43,220 nucleotides of DNA from Robinsoniella sp. (lineage in GTDB: Bacteria; Bacillota; Clostridia; Lachnospirales; Lachnospiraceae). The position numbers were made by a program, and so were the translations under genes. The notes under the pieces were generated by a model. The model did no database searches and was not told the DNA's origin. It saw only the letters and a list, made by a program, of their open reading frames with translations. Numbering within the stretch: the first letter of the stretch is position 1; every line of letters begins with the position of its first letter. The stretch is from NCBI GenBank assembly GCA_023664735.1, contig JAMPFB010000014.1:1-43220 (forward strand). The letters are read 5' to 3'. Shown here piece by piece: positions 18,776-27,209 of the stretch.

Positions 18776-19654
18776 CTAATATCTCCTTTTTTCTTTACAC
18801 TGCTCGTAAAACATTACATAATCATCATATCGTACCCGGCTGATCATTCCCTCTTTCAAGGCATTCTTTACTCCGCACTCCGGTTCATGAATGTGGGCAC
18901 AGCCTTGAAATCTGCACTCCGGTTCATATTTCAAAAACTCTGGAAAATACTCTTTTATCTCTTCTTTTTCCATAAAATCCACGGACAGGGAGCTAAATCC
19001 TGGCGTATCCATAATATAGCCCCCCTCTTCTAAAGCAATCAGCTCCGAATGGCGGGTAGTGTGCCTTCCCCGCTCAATCTTTTTGCTGATATCTCCGGTT
19101 TCCATGGTAACATCTTTTTGGATGCTGTTAATCAGGGAAGATTTCCCTACTCCGCTAGGGCCTGCCACAGTGGTAGTCTTATCTAACAAAATGTCCTTTA
19201 TCTTTTCAATGCCCTTTTTTTCTTTTGCGCTTACAAAGAAAAGAGGATACTCCGTTCCCTGATAGTTCTTTTCTATTTCTTCTATCTGCCACTTAAGAGC
19301 AATATCTGCCTTATTCAAACATATGATACAGGGCACCTGCTGTCTTTCCATCATTACAAGAAAGCTATTTAGCAGGTGGAAATTGGGCTCCGGCTTCACT
19401 ACCGAAAAAATCACCATTGCCTGATCCACATTGGAAACTGCTGGTCGTATCAGTTGGTTTTTTCTAGGCAGGATGGATGTGATATTGCCTGTCATAGCGT
19501 TTTCATCAAGTATCTGTATCTCTACGTCGTCTCCCACAAAAGGCTTCATGTCCATTTTCCGAAAGAGCCCCTTTGCTTTACATTCATATAAGCCTCTGCC
19601 GGGCAGATGAACATAATAGAAGCCGCCGATTCCTTTTATGATCTTTCCCTGCAT
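18776..19654 (-). CDS. rsgA: Ribosome small-subunit biogenesis GTPase RsgA
   Basis: This is a circularly permuted GTPase that checks late maturation of the 30S subunit. In the 292 residues the motifs come in the permuted order: G4 NKAD (114-117), G1 GPSGVGKS (165-172), G3 DTPG (216-219). An OB-fold precedes them, and a C-terminal zinc knuckle has Cys247, Cys252, His254 and Cys260. It begins three bases after the prkC stop, with AGGAG upstream, and is followed by rpe. It is transcribed with the prkC/prpC signalling pair, as in Bacillus, where PrkC phosphorylates its product. Confidence 0.97.
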   Translation of the reverse strand: MQGKIIKGIGGFYYVHLPGRGLYECKAKGLFRKMDMKPFVGDDVEIQILDENAMTGNITSILPRKNQLIRPAVSNVDQAMVIFSVVKPEPNFHLLNSFLVMMERQQVPCIICLNKADIALKWQIEEIEKNYQGTEYPLFFVSAKEKKGIEKIKDILLDKTTTVAGPSGVGKSSLINSIQKDVTMETGDISKKIERGRHTTRHSELIALEEGGYIMDTPGFSSLSVDFMEKEEIKEYFPEFLKYEPECRFQGCAHIHEPECGVKNALKEGMISRVRYDDYVMFYEQCKEKRRY

Positions 19655-19657
19655 ACA

Positions 19658-21781
19658 TTACTCCTGCGTAAAGGTAATGGCCTGTTCCGGTGTGGTAACC
19701 GTTTCAGTGCCTCCCGCCACAACTTCATATCCATCATCCGGATCTATTTCTGGATCTGTTTCTCTAGTAAAGGTATAGCTGATAGTACCGCTGTTTACCT
19801 TAAAACCTGTTTCATTTACCGCACATGGGAAGGTGCTTGTGGAAAAGGTACGAACATCCCCGTCGCTTGCCTTAATCGTTATGGTAACGCTTCCTCCGGT
19901 ATATCCGGTAGGAGCCTGAAGGGTTGTAACATATTTATAGGTCAGTTCCTTTGCTCCAAGGCTTAACGTAATGTCTACAACCGTTCCTTCTGACACGGTA
20001 AGTCCCGGATTATAGCTTTGTGTCACCACGCATCCTGCTGACACAGTATCATTATGGGTTTCGGAAACCGTACCGCATTTCAGCTTGTATTCTTCCAGCT
20101 TTGCTTTTGCGGCACTTTCCGTCATTCCCCTAAGGTCGGGTACTGTAGTTTCCTTAATAGCTTTTCCCTGACTGATAAGCAACGTTACGCTAGATCCTTT
20201 TGCAGCTTTAGAGCCTGCTGACGGCTCCTGAGATATGACTCTGTCTTTTTCCACTGCATCATCATTGGCATAATCCCTTACCACCTTAAAGCCTTTTTCC
20301 TCTAATGCTCTTGCAGCCAGCTCTGCCTCCATGCCGGTTACATTATCTACTTCAATGCCTTCCGTTCCACTGCTTACAATCAAGTCAATAGTCGTATATT
20401 TCTCTACCTTTTCCCCTTCGTTGACACCTTGGGAAATAACTATATTTTCCTCATATTCGTCGGATTCCTGTGTGGACACTCTTGTTCCCAGCCCCATGTC
20501 ATTTAGTTCTTTTTTTGCCGTTTCCAAGTCCTTTCCCACCACGTTAATCATAACCAGTTGAGTCTCTTCCTGCGTCTGTTCTTCCGTGTTATCCTTACTA
20601 TCCGAGCCACTTCCTGTTTTAAAGATATCCAGAGCATTTGCTACTAAGGCAAGGGCGATAATACCTATAATAACTGCCGCAACTATGGCAAGGATGGTAG
20701 TAATCCGTTCCATTTTTGGATCCAAATCATCGTCCTCATACTCCTCATCGTCCTCTTCTTCCTCATCCTCTTCTTCCGGTTCTTCTATTTTTCGCACAGG
20801 CTTCCTCTTGGCAGGTCTTGGCGCCGAATCCTTCTCTTCTCCAATAATATTGATTCCTGCAATTGTACCAGTTCTGTCCTTAATCTCACTAATATCCGCT
20901 TCCGTAATCACTCTGGTAGCTCCGCCCATTTCCACGGGAATAATCTTTACGAAATCTTCATCCGGAGCAATCAGGGAATGCTTCAAATCTTCAATCAGCT
21001 CACCCATGGACTGGTAACGTCTGTCCGGACTTTTCTGGGTAGCTTTAAAAATAATCTGCTCCACGCTTACCGGAATCTCCGACACGAATTCCCTTGGGGA
21101 AGGCATATCCTCCTGAATGTGCTTGATTGCAATTGCAACCGTAGTCTCTCCATCAAAAGGCACATGACCGGTAAGCATTTCAAACATGGTACAGCCTAAA
21201 GAATAAATATCACTTTTTTCATCACTAAAGCCTCCTCTTGCCTGCTCCGGTGAAGTATAATGCACAGACCCCATCACATTGGAGGTAATCGTATTGCTGG
21301 TAGCTGCCTTGGCAATGCCAAAATCCGTTACCTTTACCTTACCATCTCTGGCAATCATAATATTCTGTGGCTTGATGTCCCGGTGGATAATATTATTATT
21401 GTGCGCAGCTTCGATTCCCATGGATACCTGAATGGCTATGCTCACTGCTTCCTTTACGGAAAGGCGTGCTTTCTTTTCAATATAATTTTTTAAGGTAATC
21501 CCTTCTACTAGCTCCATGACAATATAATAAATGCCCTCTTCTTCTCCTACATCATAGACATTTACAATATTAGGGTGGGCAAGCCCCGCTGCCGCCTGTG
21601 CCTCAATACGGAACTTGGATACAAAATTTGTATTTTCATTAAATTCCTGCTTTAATACCTTAATGGCAACAAAACGGTTCAGCTTGTGACATTTTGCCTT
21701 ATAAACATCACTCATGCCTCCTGTGCCTATTTTTTCAAGAATTTCATAACGATCGCCTATTAACATGCCTATTTTTATCAT
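19658..21781 (-). CDS. prkC: PASTA-domain serine/threonine kinase (PrkC/Stk1)
   Basis: This membrane kinase senses muropeptides or lipid II through PASTA domains. The 707 residues comprise a kinase domain (about 10-275: IGTGGMSDVYKAK, VAIKVLK, Asp135 in IIHRDIKPQN, TDFGIAKA), an acidic juxtamembrane run of Glu/Asp (about 330-350), a membrane helix (about 359-384), and three PASTA repeats starting near MINVVGKDL, IEVDNVTGM and TTVPDLRGM. An extra C-terminal beta-rich domain of about 95 residues follows (from LTYKYVTTLQAP). The start ATG overlaps the prpC stop by four bases (ATGA), so kinase and phosphatase are coupled. The extra C-terminal domain is seen in several Clostridia; its role is unknown. 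Confidence 0.97.
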   Translation of the reverse strand: MIKIGMLIGDRYEILEKIGTGGMSDVYKAKCHKLNRFVAIKVLKQEFNENTNFVSKFRIEAQAAAGLAHPNIVNVYDVGEEEGIYYIVMELVEGITLKNYIEKKARLSVKEAVSIAIQVSMGIEAAHNNNIIHRDIKPQNIMIARDGKVKVTDFGIAKAATSNTITSNVMGSVHYTSPEQARGGFSDEKSDIYSLGCTMFEMLTGHVPFDGETTVAIAIKHIQEDMPSPREFVSEIPVSVEQIIFKATQKSPDRRYQSMGELIEDLKHSLIAPDEDFVKIIPVEMGGATRVITEADISEIKDRTGTIAGINIIGEEKDSAPRPAKRKPVRKIEEPEEEDEEEEDDEEYEDDDLDPKMERITTILAIVAAVIIGIIALALVANALDIFKTGSGSDSKDNTEEQTQEETQLVMINVVGKDLETAKKELNDMGLGTRVSTQESDEYEENIVISQGVNEGEKVEKYTTIDLIVSSGTEGIEVDNVTGMEAELAARALEEKGFKVVRDYANDDAVEKDRVISQEPSAGSKAAKGSSVTLLISQGKAIKETTVPDLRGMTESAAKAKLEEYKLKCGTVSETHNDTVSAGCVVTQSYNPGLTVSEGTVVDITLSLGAKELTYKYVTTLQAPTGYTGGSVTITIKASDGDVRTFSTSTFPCAVNETGFKVNSGTISYTFTRETDPEIDPDDGYEVVAGGTETVTTPEQAITFTQE

Positions 21782-22524
21782 CTTACCACCTCATCTGCAA
21801 AAGGTCTTACCAATATTACAGCAATATTGTCTTTTCCGCCATTGTTATTTGCCTGCCTGATCAACTCTTCTGCTATTTCATTGATTCCCCATTTATTGTT
21901 TACAATTTTTTTAATTTCTTCATCCTCTAGCATATTGCTTAAGCCGTCGGAACACATCAATATGGTATCACAGGGCTTAAGCTCAATCGTAAAGAAATCA
22001 ATTTCCACATCATCCCTTACGCCGATTGCCCTTGTAATAATATTCTTATCCGGATGAAGCCTTGCGTCCGCCCGGTCAATGGCCCCTAACCGGATCATTT
22101 CCTCTACAAGAGAATGGTCTCTTGTAATCTGCCGGATTTCCTCCGGATTGACTACATAGAGCCTTGAGTCTCCCACATTGGCAACCTGAAGATACCTTCC
22201 TATTACCGTTGCCACCACAACCGTGGTTCCCATTCCCGTCAGGCTGGCATCCATGCTAGCTTCCCGCCGGACTCCTTTATTGGCGGCATTGATTGCTTTT
22301 TTTATAATTATGGTAGGATTTTTTTCAAAGGAGCTTCGGATTTCCGATACAATGGTCTCTACTGTATACTTGGAAGCAAAATCTCCCGCATTATGTCCTC
22401 CCATGCCATCTGCTACAATAAAAAGATTCGGCATATTTCCCTGTGGCTTTCCGGAAGCAAACACATAATCCTGATTCAGTTTTCTTTTACGGCCAACATC
22501 TGTCATTGCCACTGTCTTTAGCAC
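21778..22524 (-). CDS. prpC: PP2C-type protein phosphatase
   Basis: The 248-residue metal-dependent serine/threonine phosphatase reverses phosphorylation by the PASTA kinase encoded next to it. The metal-binding motifs are visible: DVGRKRKLNQDYVF, FIVADGMGGHNAGD, LMCSDGLSNML and GGKDNIAVILV. The start is GTG at 22524, with AAGGAGG seven bases upstream, inside the end of rlmN (7-base overlap). It overlaps prkC at its own end. This rlmN-prpC-prkC order is conserved across Firmicutes. Confidence 0.96.
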   Translation of the reverse strand: MLKTVAMTDVGRKRKLNQDYVFASGKPQGNMPNLFIVADGMGGHNAGDFASKYTVETIVSEIRSSFEKNPTIIIKKAINAANKGVRREASMDASLTGMGTTVVVATVIGRYLQVANVGDSRLYVVNPEEIRQITRDHSLVEEMIRLGAIDRADARLHPDKNIITRAIGVRDDVEIDFFTIELKPCDTILMCSDGLSNMLEDEEIKKIVNNKWGINEIAEELIRQANNNGGKDNIAVILVRPFADEVVR

Positions 22525-23573
22525 TGTGTTTCCTCCTTTTCCTTTTTATGCCGCCTTCGCAATTGCCCACAGGCTCCGTCAATATCTCTGCCCATGCCCC
22601 TTCTAATAGTAACATTTATTCGATTTTTTTCAAGTTTATTTTTAAATCCTTCCACGAAACTTATGTCCGGCTGCTTAAAATCCCGCTCCAAAACAGGGTT
22701 TACCGGAATTAAATTTACATGACAATTTAGGGGTCTTGCCAGACGTATCAGCTCTTTCGCATCCTCCGGCGTATCATTTACACCTGCCACCATACTGTAT
22801 TCAAAGGTAATCCGCCTGCCTGTTTTTTCAAAGTAATACTTACATGCCTCCATTAATTGTTCAATGGTATAGCGCTCTGCAATGGGCATGAGCCTTTTTC
22901 TTTTTTCATCCGTTGCTCCGTGAAGGGACAATGCCAACGTAAGCTGCAGCTTCTTATCCGCTAGCTCCTTCATTTTAGGAACAATACCACAGGTGGAAAC
23001 CGTCACATTCCTCTGGCTCATATGAAGGCCGTATTCATCCGTCAGCAATTGAATAAAAATAAGTAAGTTTTCAAAATTATCCATAGGCTCGCCAGTACCC
23101 ATGACTACCACATTAGAAACCCGTTCCTTTGTCAATCGGGTAATCTTGTAAATCTGATCTAGCATTTCTGAAGGCGTCAGATTTCGCTCTAGCCCATCTA
23201 AAGTAGAGGCACAAAATTTACACCCCATCCTGCAGCCTACCTGTGAAGAAATACAGACGCTGTTCCCATGCCTGTATTTCATCCATACACTTTCCACTAA
23301 GTTACCATCAGCTAACTGAAATAAATACTTTCTGGTGCCATCTATTGCTGAAATCTGAACGTCCACAGCTTCTAAATTGGTAAGAAAAAATCTTTCCTTA
23401 CATTTTTCCCTGAATTCTTTCTTTATATTAGTCATCTCATCAAAATCTGAAATGAGCCTTTTATGAAGCCACTCATAAATCTGATCCGCTCGAAATGACT
23501 TTTCTCCCATTAGGGCGATTTCCTGTTTCAATTGTTCTTTTGTCAATGATTTTATATCAATTTGTTCCCGCAT
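22518..23573 (-). CDS. rlmN: 23S rRNA (adenine2503-C2)-methyltransferase RlmN
   Basis: This radical-SAM enzyme methylates A2503 of 23S rRNA and certain tRNAs. From the chosen start there are 351 residues. The iron-sulphur motif C-x3-C-x2-C is CRMGCKFC (Cys114, 118, 121), and the second catalytic cysteine is Cys335 in DGACGQL. VVVMGTGEPMDN and LSLHGATDEKRKR are family signatures. A longer frame to 23597 would overlap rsmB. The ATG at 23573 follows the rsmB stop with AAGG five bases before it, and MREQIDIKSLTKEQL is the usual family start. It overlaps prpC by seven bases. Confidence 0.96.
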   Translation of the reverse strand: MREQIDIKSLTKEQLKQEIALMGEKSFRADQIYEWLHKRLISDFDEMTNIKKEFREKCKERFFLTNLEAVDVQISAIDGTRKYLFQLADGNLVESVWMKYRHGNSVCISSQVGCRMGCKFCASTLDGLERNLTPSEMLDQIYKITRLTKERVSNVVVMGTGEPMDNFENLLIFIQLLTDEYGLHMSQRNVTVSTCGIVPKMKELADKKLQLTLALSLHGATDEKRKRLMPIAERYTIEQLMEACKYYFEKTGRRITFEYSMVAGVNDTPEDAKELIRLARPLNCHVNLIPVNPVLERDFKQPDISFVEGFKNKLEKNRINVTIRRGMGRDIDGACGQLRRRHKKEKEETQC

Positions 23574-23580
23574 AATATCC

Positions 23581-24903
23581 TTACTTTGTTCCGGCATTTT
23601 CTTTCTTTTTACAAAAGCGCGCCATATAAAAGCCGTCAGATGGCTCGATTCCCGGAAGCAACACCTTTTCTTCTTCTAATACAAAGGGCAGGTTGTTTAA
23701 AATATAATCCCTGTTTTCCTGATTTTCTTCTCTGTTTATAGTACAGGTACTGTAAATCAGCAGACCACCTGCTTTTACATAGGCGGATACTATTTTTAAA
23801 ATGTTCCGCTGCAAGGCTGCAATTTCCGTTAAGTCCTCTTTTGTAACCCGGTATTTGATATCTCCTTTTCTACCAATGACTCCCAGTCCCGAACAGGGCA
23901 GGTCTGCAATGACTACGTCTGCGCTTTCCAAAGCCACCTCATCTAGCTCTGTGGCATCCCATACCTTCGTCTGTATATTTTGGTATCCGGTTCTTTCTAT
24001 ATTTTCCCGTATAAGGTTGATTTTGTAATCAGAAATATCCCTTGCCTCCACCATTCCGGTTCCCCTTAGCTTAGAAGCTGCATGAAGGGTTTTCCCTCCC
24101 GGTGCGGCACATACATCCAAAACCCGGTCTCCCTCTTTGATTTGCGCCATTTCCACCACTTCCATGGAACCTATATCCTGAACGATGAATTTTCCTTCTG
24201 TAAATCCCGGCACTTCTTTTACAGAATTTATATTAGATAAATAATAAGCATATGCTAACTGATTGCTTTCCTTTACGGCAATTCCTTCCTTTTCCATTTT
24301 TGAAATCCATGTCTGCTTTTCTTCCCAAGGCAGCTCTTCCGGTATGCGGATGGTAACAGGTCTTTCCTGCAAAAGCCCCTTTAGCATCCTTTCCGTTGTT
24401 TCCTCTCCATAGTCGGCAAGCCACAGGTTTACAATCCACAAGGGCATGGAATATGTAATGGACAGATATTCCTCAAGGGAAGACTCTCTGTCTGGATAGG
24501 AAATCGTGGCTTTGTTTCTGGAAATACTTCTAAGCACGCCATTTACAAAGCCTTTTAAAGAAGCAAAGCCTTTTTTTGCCGCTAGCTTTACCCCTTCGTT
24601 ACAGGCTGCGGAATCCGGTACTGCTTCCATGAACAATATTTGGTAGGTACTCATGCGAAGTATGGTACGGATAACCGGCTTCATTTTATCGGTTTTTGTC
24701 TTGGAAAAAGTGTTTATTACATAATCAATTCGGATTAAATGCTCAATGGTTCCCTCGCCTATGCGCTTTATAAAAGCTCTGTCCTTTTTATCCAGCCATG
24801 AATATTTGTCAAGAACCTGCTTCATCACCAGATGGCTGTATTTCTTATGCTCCAGAATTTCCAACAGCATTTCCAGCAGTATTTCTCTTGTATTAGTCGT
24901 CAC
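23581..24903 (-). CDS. rsmB: 16S rRNA (cytosine967-C5)-methyltransferase RsmB
   Basis: This SAM-dependent methyltransferase has about 440 residues: an N-terminal NusB-like RNA-binding domain (about 1-140) and a C-terminal Rossmann catalytic domain. Motifs: LDVCAAPGGKTLHAA (SAM binding), ADLPCSGLGVIGRKGD and YSTCTINREENQ, which contain the two catalytic cysteines. A TTG at 24921 could also start the frame, but GTG at 24903 with GGGGGAAGG just upstream gives the typical family N-terminus (TTNTREILLEMLLEIL). The gene overlaps the YugP-like peptidase end by 11 bases and is seven bases from rlmN. Confidence 0.95.
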   Translation of the reverse strand: MTTNTREILLEMLLEILEHKKYSHLVMKQVLDKYSWLDKKDRAFIKRIGEGTIEHLIRIDYVINTFSKTKTDKMKPVIRTILRMSTYQILFMEAVPDSAACNEGVKLAAKKGFASLKGFVNGVLRSISRNKATISYPDRESSLEEYLSITYSMPLWIVNLWLADYGEETTERMLKGLLQERPVTIRIPEELPWEEKQTWISKMEKEGIAVKESNQLAYAYYLSNINSVKEVPGFTEGKFIVQDIGSMEVVEMAQIKEGDRVLDVCAAPGGKTLHAASKLRGTGMVEARDISDYKINLIRENIERTGYQNIQTKVWDATELDEVALESADVVIADLPCSGLGVIGRKGDIKYRVTKEDLTEIAALQRNILKIVSAYVKAGGLLIYSTCTINREENQENRDYILNNLPFVLEEEKVLLPGIEPSDGFYMARFCKKKENAGTK

Positions 24904-25621
24904 GTCGCCTTCCCCCGCCAAATATCAAAATAAGACGTAATAGCTGCACAATAGATGCCGCTGCTGCTGCCACATAGGTAAGTGCGGCTGCTGTCAGCAC
25001 CTTTCGGGACTGCTGTACTTCCCGCTCTCCCAATATGCCCTGATTTTCCAAAAGAACCAATGCTCTTTTGGAAGCATTAAATTCCACCGGAAGGGTCACA
25101 ACCTGAAACAGCACAGCCATGGAAAATACAATGATTCCTACCGGCACAAGAAAGGACATGGCGCCAAAGATGTACCCTATGAGAATAATGGGAATGCCCA
25201 GTCGGGAGCCTAGGTTAGCAGCCGGCACCAGTGCGGAACGAAACTTAAGGGGTGCATATTCTTCCTGATGCTGTATGGCATGGCCGCATTCATGTGCCGC
25301 AACGCCTACTGCTGCCACGGAAGCAGAGCCATAGGTGGCATCCGACAGGCGCAGCGTTTTATTTCGAGGGTCATAATGATCCGTCAGCTCTCCTCTGATA
25401 TGCTCCACCGAAACGTCATAAATCCCTGCGCTGTGAAGAATCTTTTCAGCAGCCTGTGCCCCGGTCATGCCTGTAGAGCTTCTTACTTTATCGTATTTGC
25501 GATAGGTAGAGCTTACCTTTGCAGAAGCAATCATGGAAATGACTGCCACTAAAAGCGCCCATATAAGCATTGGGTCATACCCGTATCCATAACCGTAACC
25601 ATAATATCCGTATAATATCAT
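24893..25621 (-). CDS. Membrane zinc metallopeptidase, YugP type
   Basis: The 242-residue membrane protein has the zinc motif HECGH in VAAHECGHAIQHQ (about residue 110), followed by two or three membrane helices (GIPIILIGYIFGAMSFLVPV, then GIIVFSMAVLFQVVTL, then LTYVAAAAASIVQLL). The N-terminus has an unusual tyrosine/glycine run, YGYYGYGYGYGYDP, common in this family. It resembles B. subtilis YugP (neutral zinc peptidase family 2), whose substrate is unknown. The ATG at 25621 has AAAGGAGAG upstream. The stop overlaps rsmB. It sits between fmt and rsmB, a place it often holds in Clostridia. Confidence 0.93.
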   Translation of the reverse strand: MILYGYYGYGYGYGYDPMLIWALLVAVISMIASAKVSSTYRKYDKVRSSTGMTGAQAAEKILHSAGIYDVSVEHIRGELTDHYDPRNKTLRLSDATYGSASVAAVGVAAHECGHAIQHQEEYAPLKFRSALVPAANLGSRLGIPIILIGYIFGAMSFLVPVGIIVFSMAVLFQVVTLPVEFNASKRALVLLENQGILGEREVQQSRKVLTAAALTYVAAAAASIVQLLRLILIFGGGRRRDD

Positions 25622-25668
25622 AATTCCTCTCTCCTTTGGCTTACCGCATTTTTTCCTGCTTATTAAAT

Positions 25669-26646
25669 TTAGGCAGAAAACATGGTTCCCACTTCTATCT
25701 GCCGCCCCAGCAGAAATTCCTTTACTGTCATTCTCTTTTTTCCCTCAAGCTGCAATTCTACAATATTTAAGAAATCTTTTCCGGCTTTTACATAGATTTC
25801 ATCCTTGGAAACAAAGCAGACTGTGCCGGGCTTTATGCTCTCCGGCTCCATTCCCTGCTCCTTTATGTTTTTAAGAGCCGGCTCATCCTGTTCCGAAATA
25901 ACCTGCGCCTTCCAAAGCTTCAAGGTTTTGTTTCCATATTTTGTATAAGCGCTGGGCCAAGAATTTAACCCTCGAATCAACCGTTCGATTTTCTCTGCAT
26001 CCTCCTGCCAGTTAATCTGCCCTAAGGATTTAGTCAACATTCTGGCATAGCAGCTTTCCTCATCCTTTTGCTTTTCCGGTTCTACGGTACCTGTCTCAAT
26101 GGCAGTAAGAGCTTCCACAATCAGCCTAGAGCCCGCCATGGCAAGCTTATCGTGAAGGGTTTCTCCCGTTTCTTCCTTTTCAATGGGTACTATCGTTTTA
26201 AGCAGCATATCCCCGGTATCAAGCCCTTTGTCCATCTGCATAATGGTAACTCCCGTTTCCGTCTCGCCTTCCAAAATAACCCACTGGATAGGCGCTGCCC
26301 CTCTGTATTTAGGAAGCAGGGAAGCATGAATATTCACGGCTCCGTATTTTGGCATATGCAATATTTCTTCCGATAAAATCTGTCCAAAAGCAGCCACTAC
26401 AAAAATGTCCGCTTCCTGATGCCTTAATACCTCTACCGCTTCCTGCTCCTTAATCCTTACAGGCTGAAAAACCGGAATATTATGCTTTATGGCACATTCC
26501 TTTACCGGAGTATAGCTGACCGACTTCCCTCTGCCCTTTTGCTTATCGGGCTGGGTTACTACCAGTGTTACATGATGCCCTGCTGCCAGAATTGCTTCTA
26601 AAGGTCCTACCGCAAAATCAGGCGTCCCCATATATACTATTTTCAT
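25669..26646 (-). CDS. fmt: Methionyl-tRNA formyltransferase
   Basis: The enzyme formylates the initiator Met-tRNA using 10-formyltetrahydrofolate. The 325 residues show the N-terminal MGTPDFAVGPLEAI, the catalytic region INIHASLLPKYRGAAPIQW with the conserved Asn/His, TGVTIMQMDKGLDTGDML, and a C-terminal OB-like tRNA-binding domain (about 210-325). The ATG at 26646 has AGAGGAAAG upstream. It lies 42 bases after def, whose product removes the formyl group again; the pair is almost always adjacent. Confidence 0.97.
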   Translation of the reverse strand: MKIVYMGTPDFAVGPLEAILAAGHHVTLVVTQPDKQKGRGKSVSYTPVKECAIKHNIPVFQPVRIKEQEAVEVLRHQEADIFVVAAFGQILSEEILHMPKYGAVNIHASLLPKYRGAAPIQWVILEGETETGVTIMQMDKGLDTGDMLLKTIVPIEKEETGETLHDKLAMAGSRLIVEALTAIETGTVEPEKQKDEESCYARMLTKSLGQINWQEDAEKIERLIRGLNSWPSAYTKYGNKTLKLWKAQVISEQDEPALKNIKEQGMEPESIKPGTVCFVSKDEIYVKAGKDFLNIVELQLEGKKRMTVKEFLLGRQIEVGTMFSA

Positions 26647-26688
26647 CTTTCACTTTCCTCTCTGCCATGCGGTCTTCACTTCTGATTT

Positions 26689-27177
26689 TTATTCTTCCTC
26701 ATCCTCTGGGTCGTAAGGCTCTGCATCCATCAGCTCACCTTCTACCAGTTCCACATACAGTTGTCCGTCCAGATGGGCAATTTCATGGCACAGCGCTCTT
26801 GCTAACAGCTCTGTTCCTTCCACTTCAATGGGCTCCATATGTTCATTATAGGCTGACACCTTTACATAGTTTGGCCTTGTTACCACACCGGATTTTCCCG
26901 GTACGGACAAACATGCCTCTTGTCCTGTCTGCTCACCGCTTGTTTCTATAATTGTAGGATTAATCAGCAAAATAGGATCTTCCCCCGTAGTATCAATGAC
27001 TGCGATTCTTTTTAAAATTCCCACCTGCGGCGCAGCAAGCCCTACCCCGCATGCCTCATACATCGTATCAAACATATCATCAATCAATTCTTTTGTTCTT
27101 TTGGTAACTTCCTTCACTTCCTTGCATTTTTTGTTTAATACTTCGTCTCCGATTTCTCTAATATTCCGAATTGCCAT
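26689..27177 (-). CDS. def: Peptide deformylase
   Basis: This metal enzyme removes the N-formyl group from new proteins. The 162 residues show motif 1 GVGLAAPQVG (44-53), motif 2 EACLS with metal-ligand Cys89, and motif 3 HEIAH (131-135). Two positions differ from the textbook motifs (EGCLS, HEIDH), but the metal ligands Cys, His, His and the catalytic Glu132 are all present, so activity is expected. The C-terminus is acidic (PEDEEE). The ATG at 27177 has AAAAGGAG upstream. It lies between priA and fmt. Confidence 0.97.
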   Translation of the reverse strand: MAIRNIREIGDEVLNKKCKEVKEVTKRTKELIDDMFDTMYEACGVGLAAPQVGILKRIAVIDTTGEDPILLINPTIIETSGEQTGQEACLSVPGKSGVVTRPNYVKVSAYNEHMEPIEVEGTELLARALCHEIAHLDGQLYVELVEGELMDAEPYDPEDEEE

Positions 27178-27209
27178 TTTTCTTACTCCTTTTGTCTCAT
27201 ATCCGTTCC

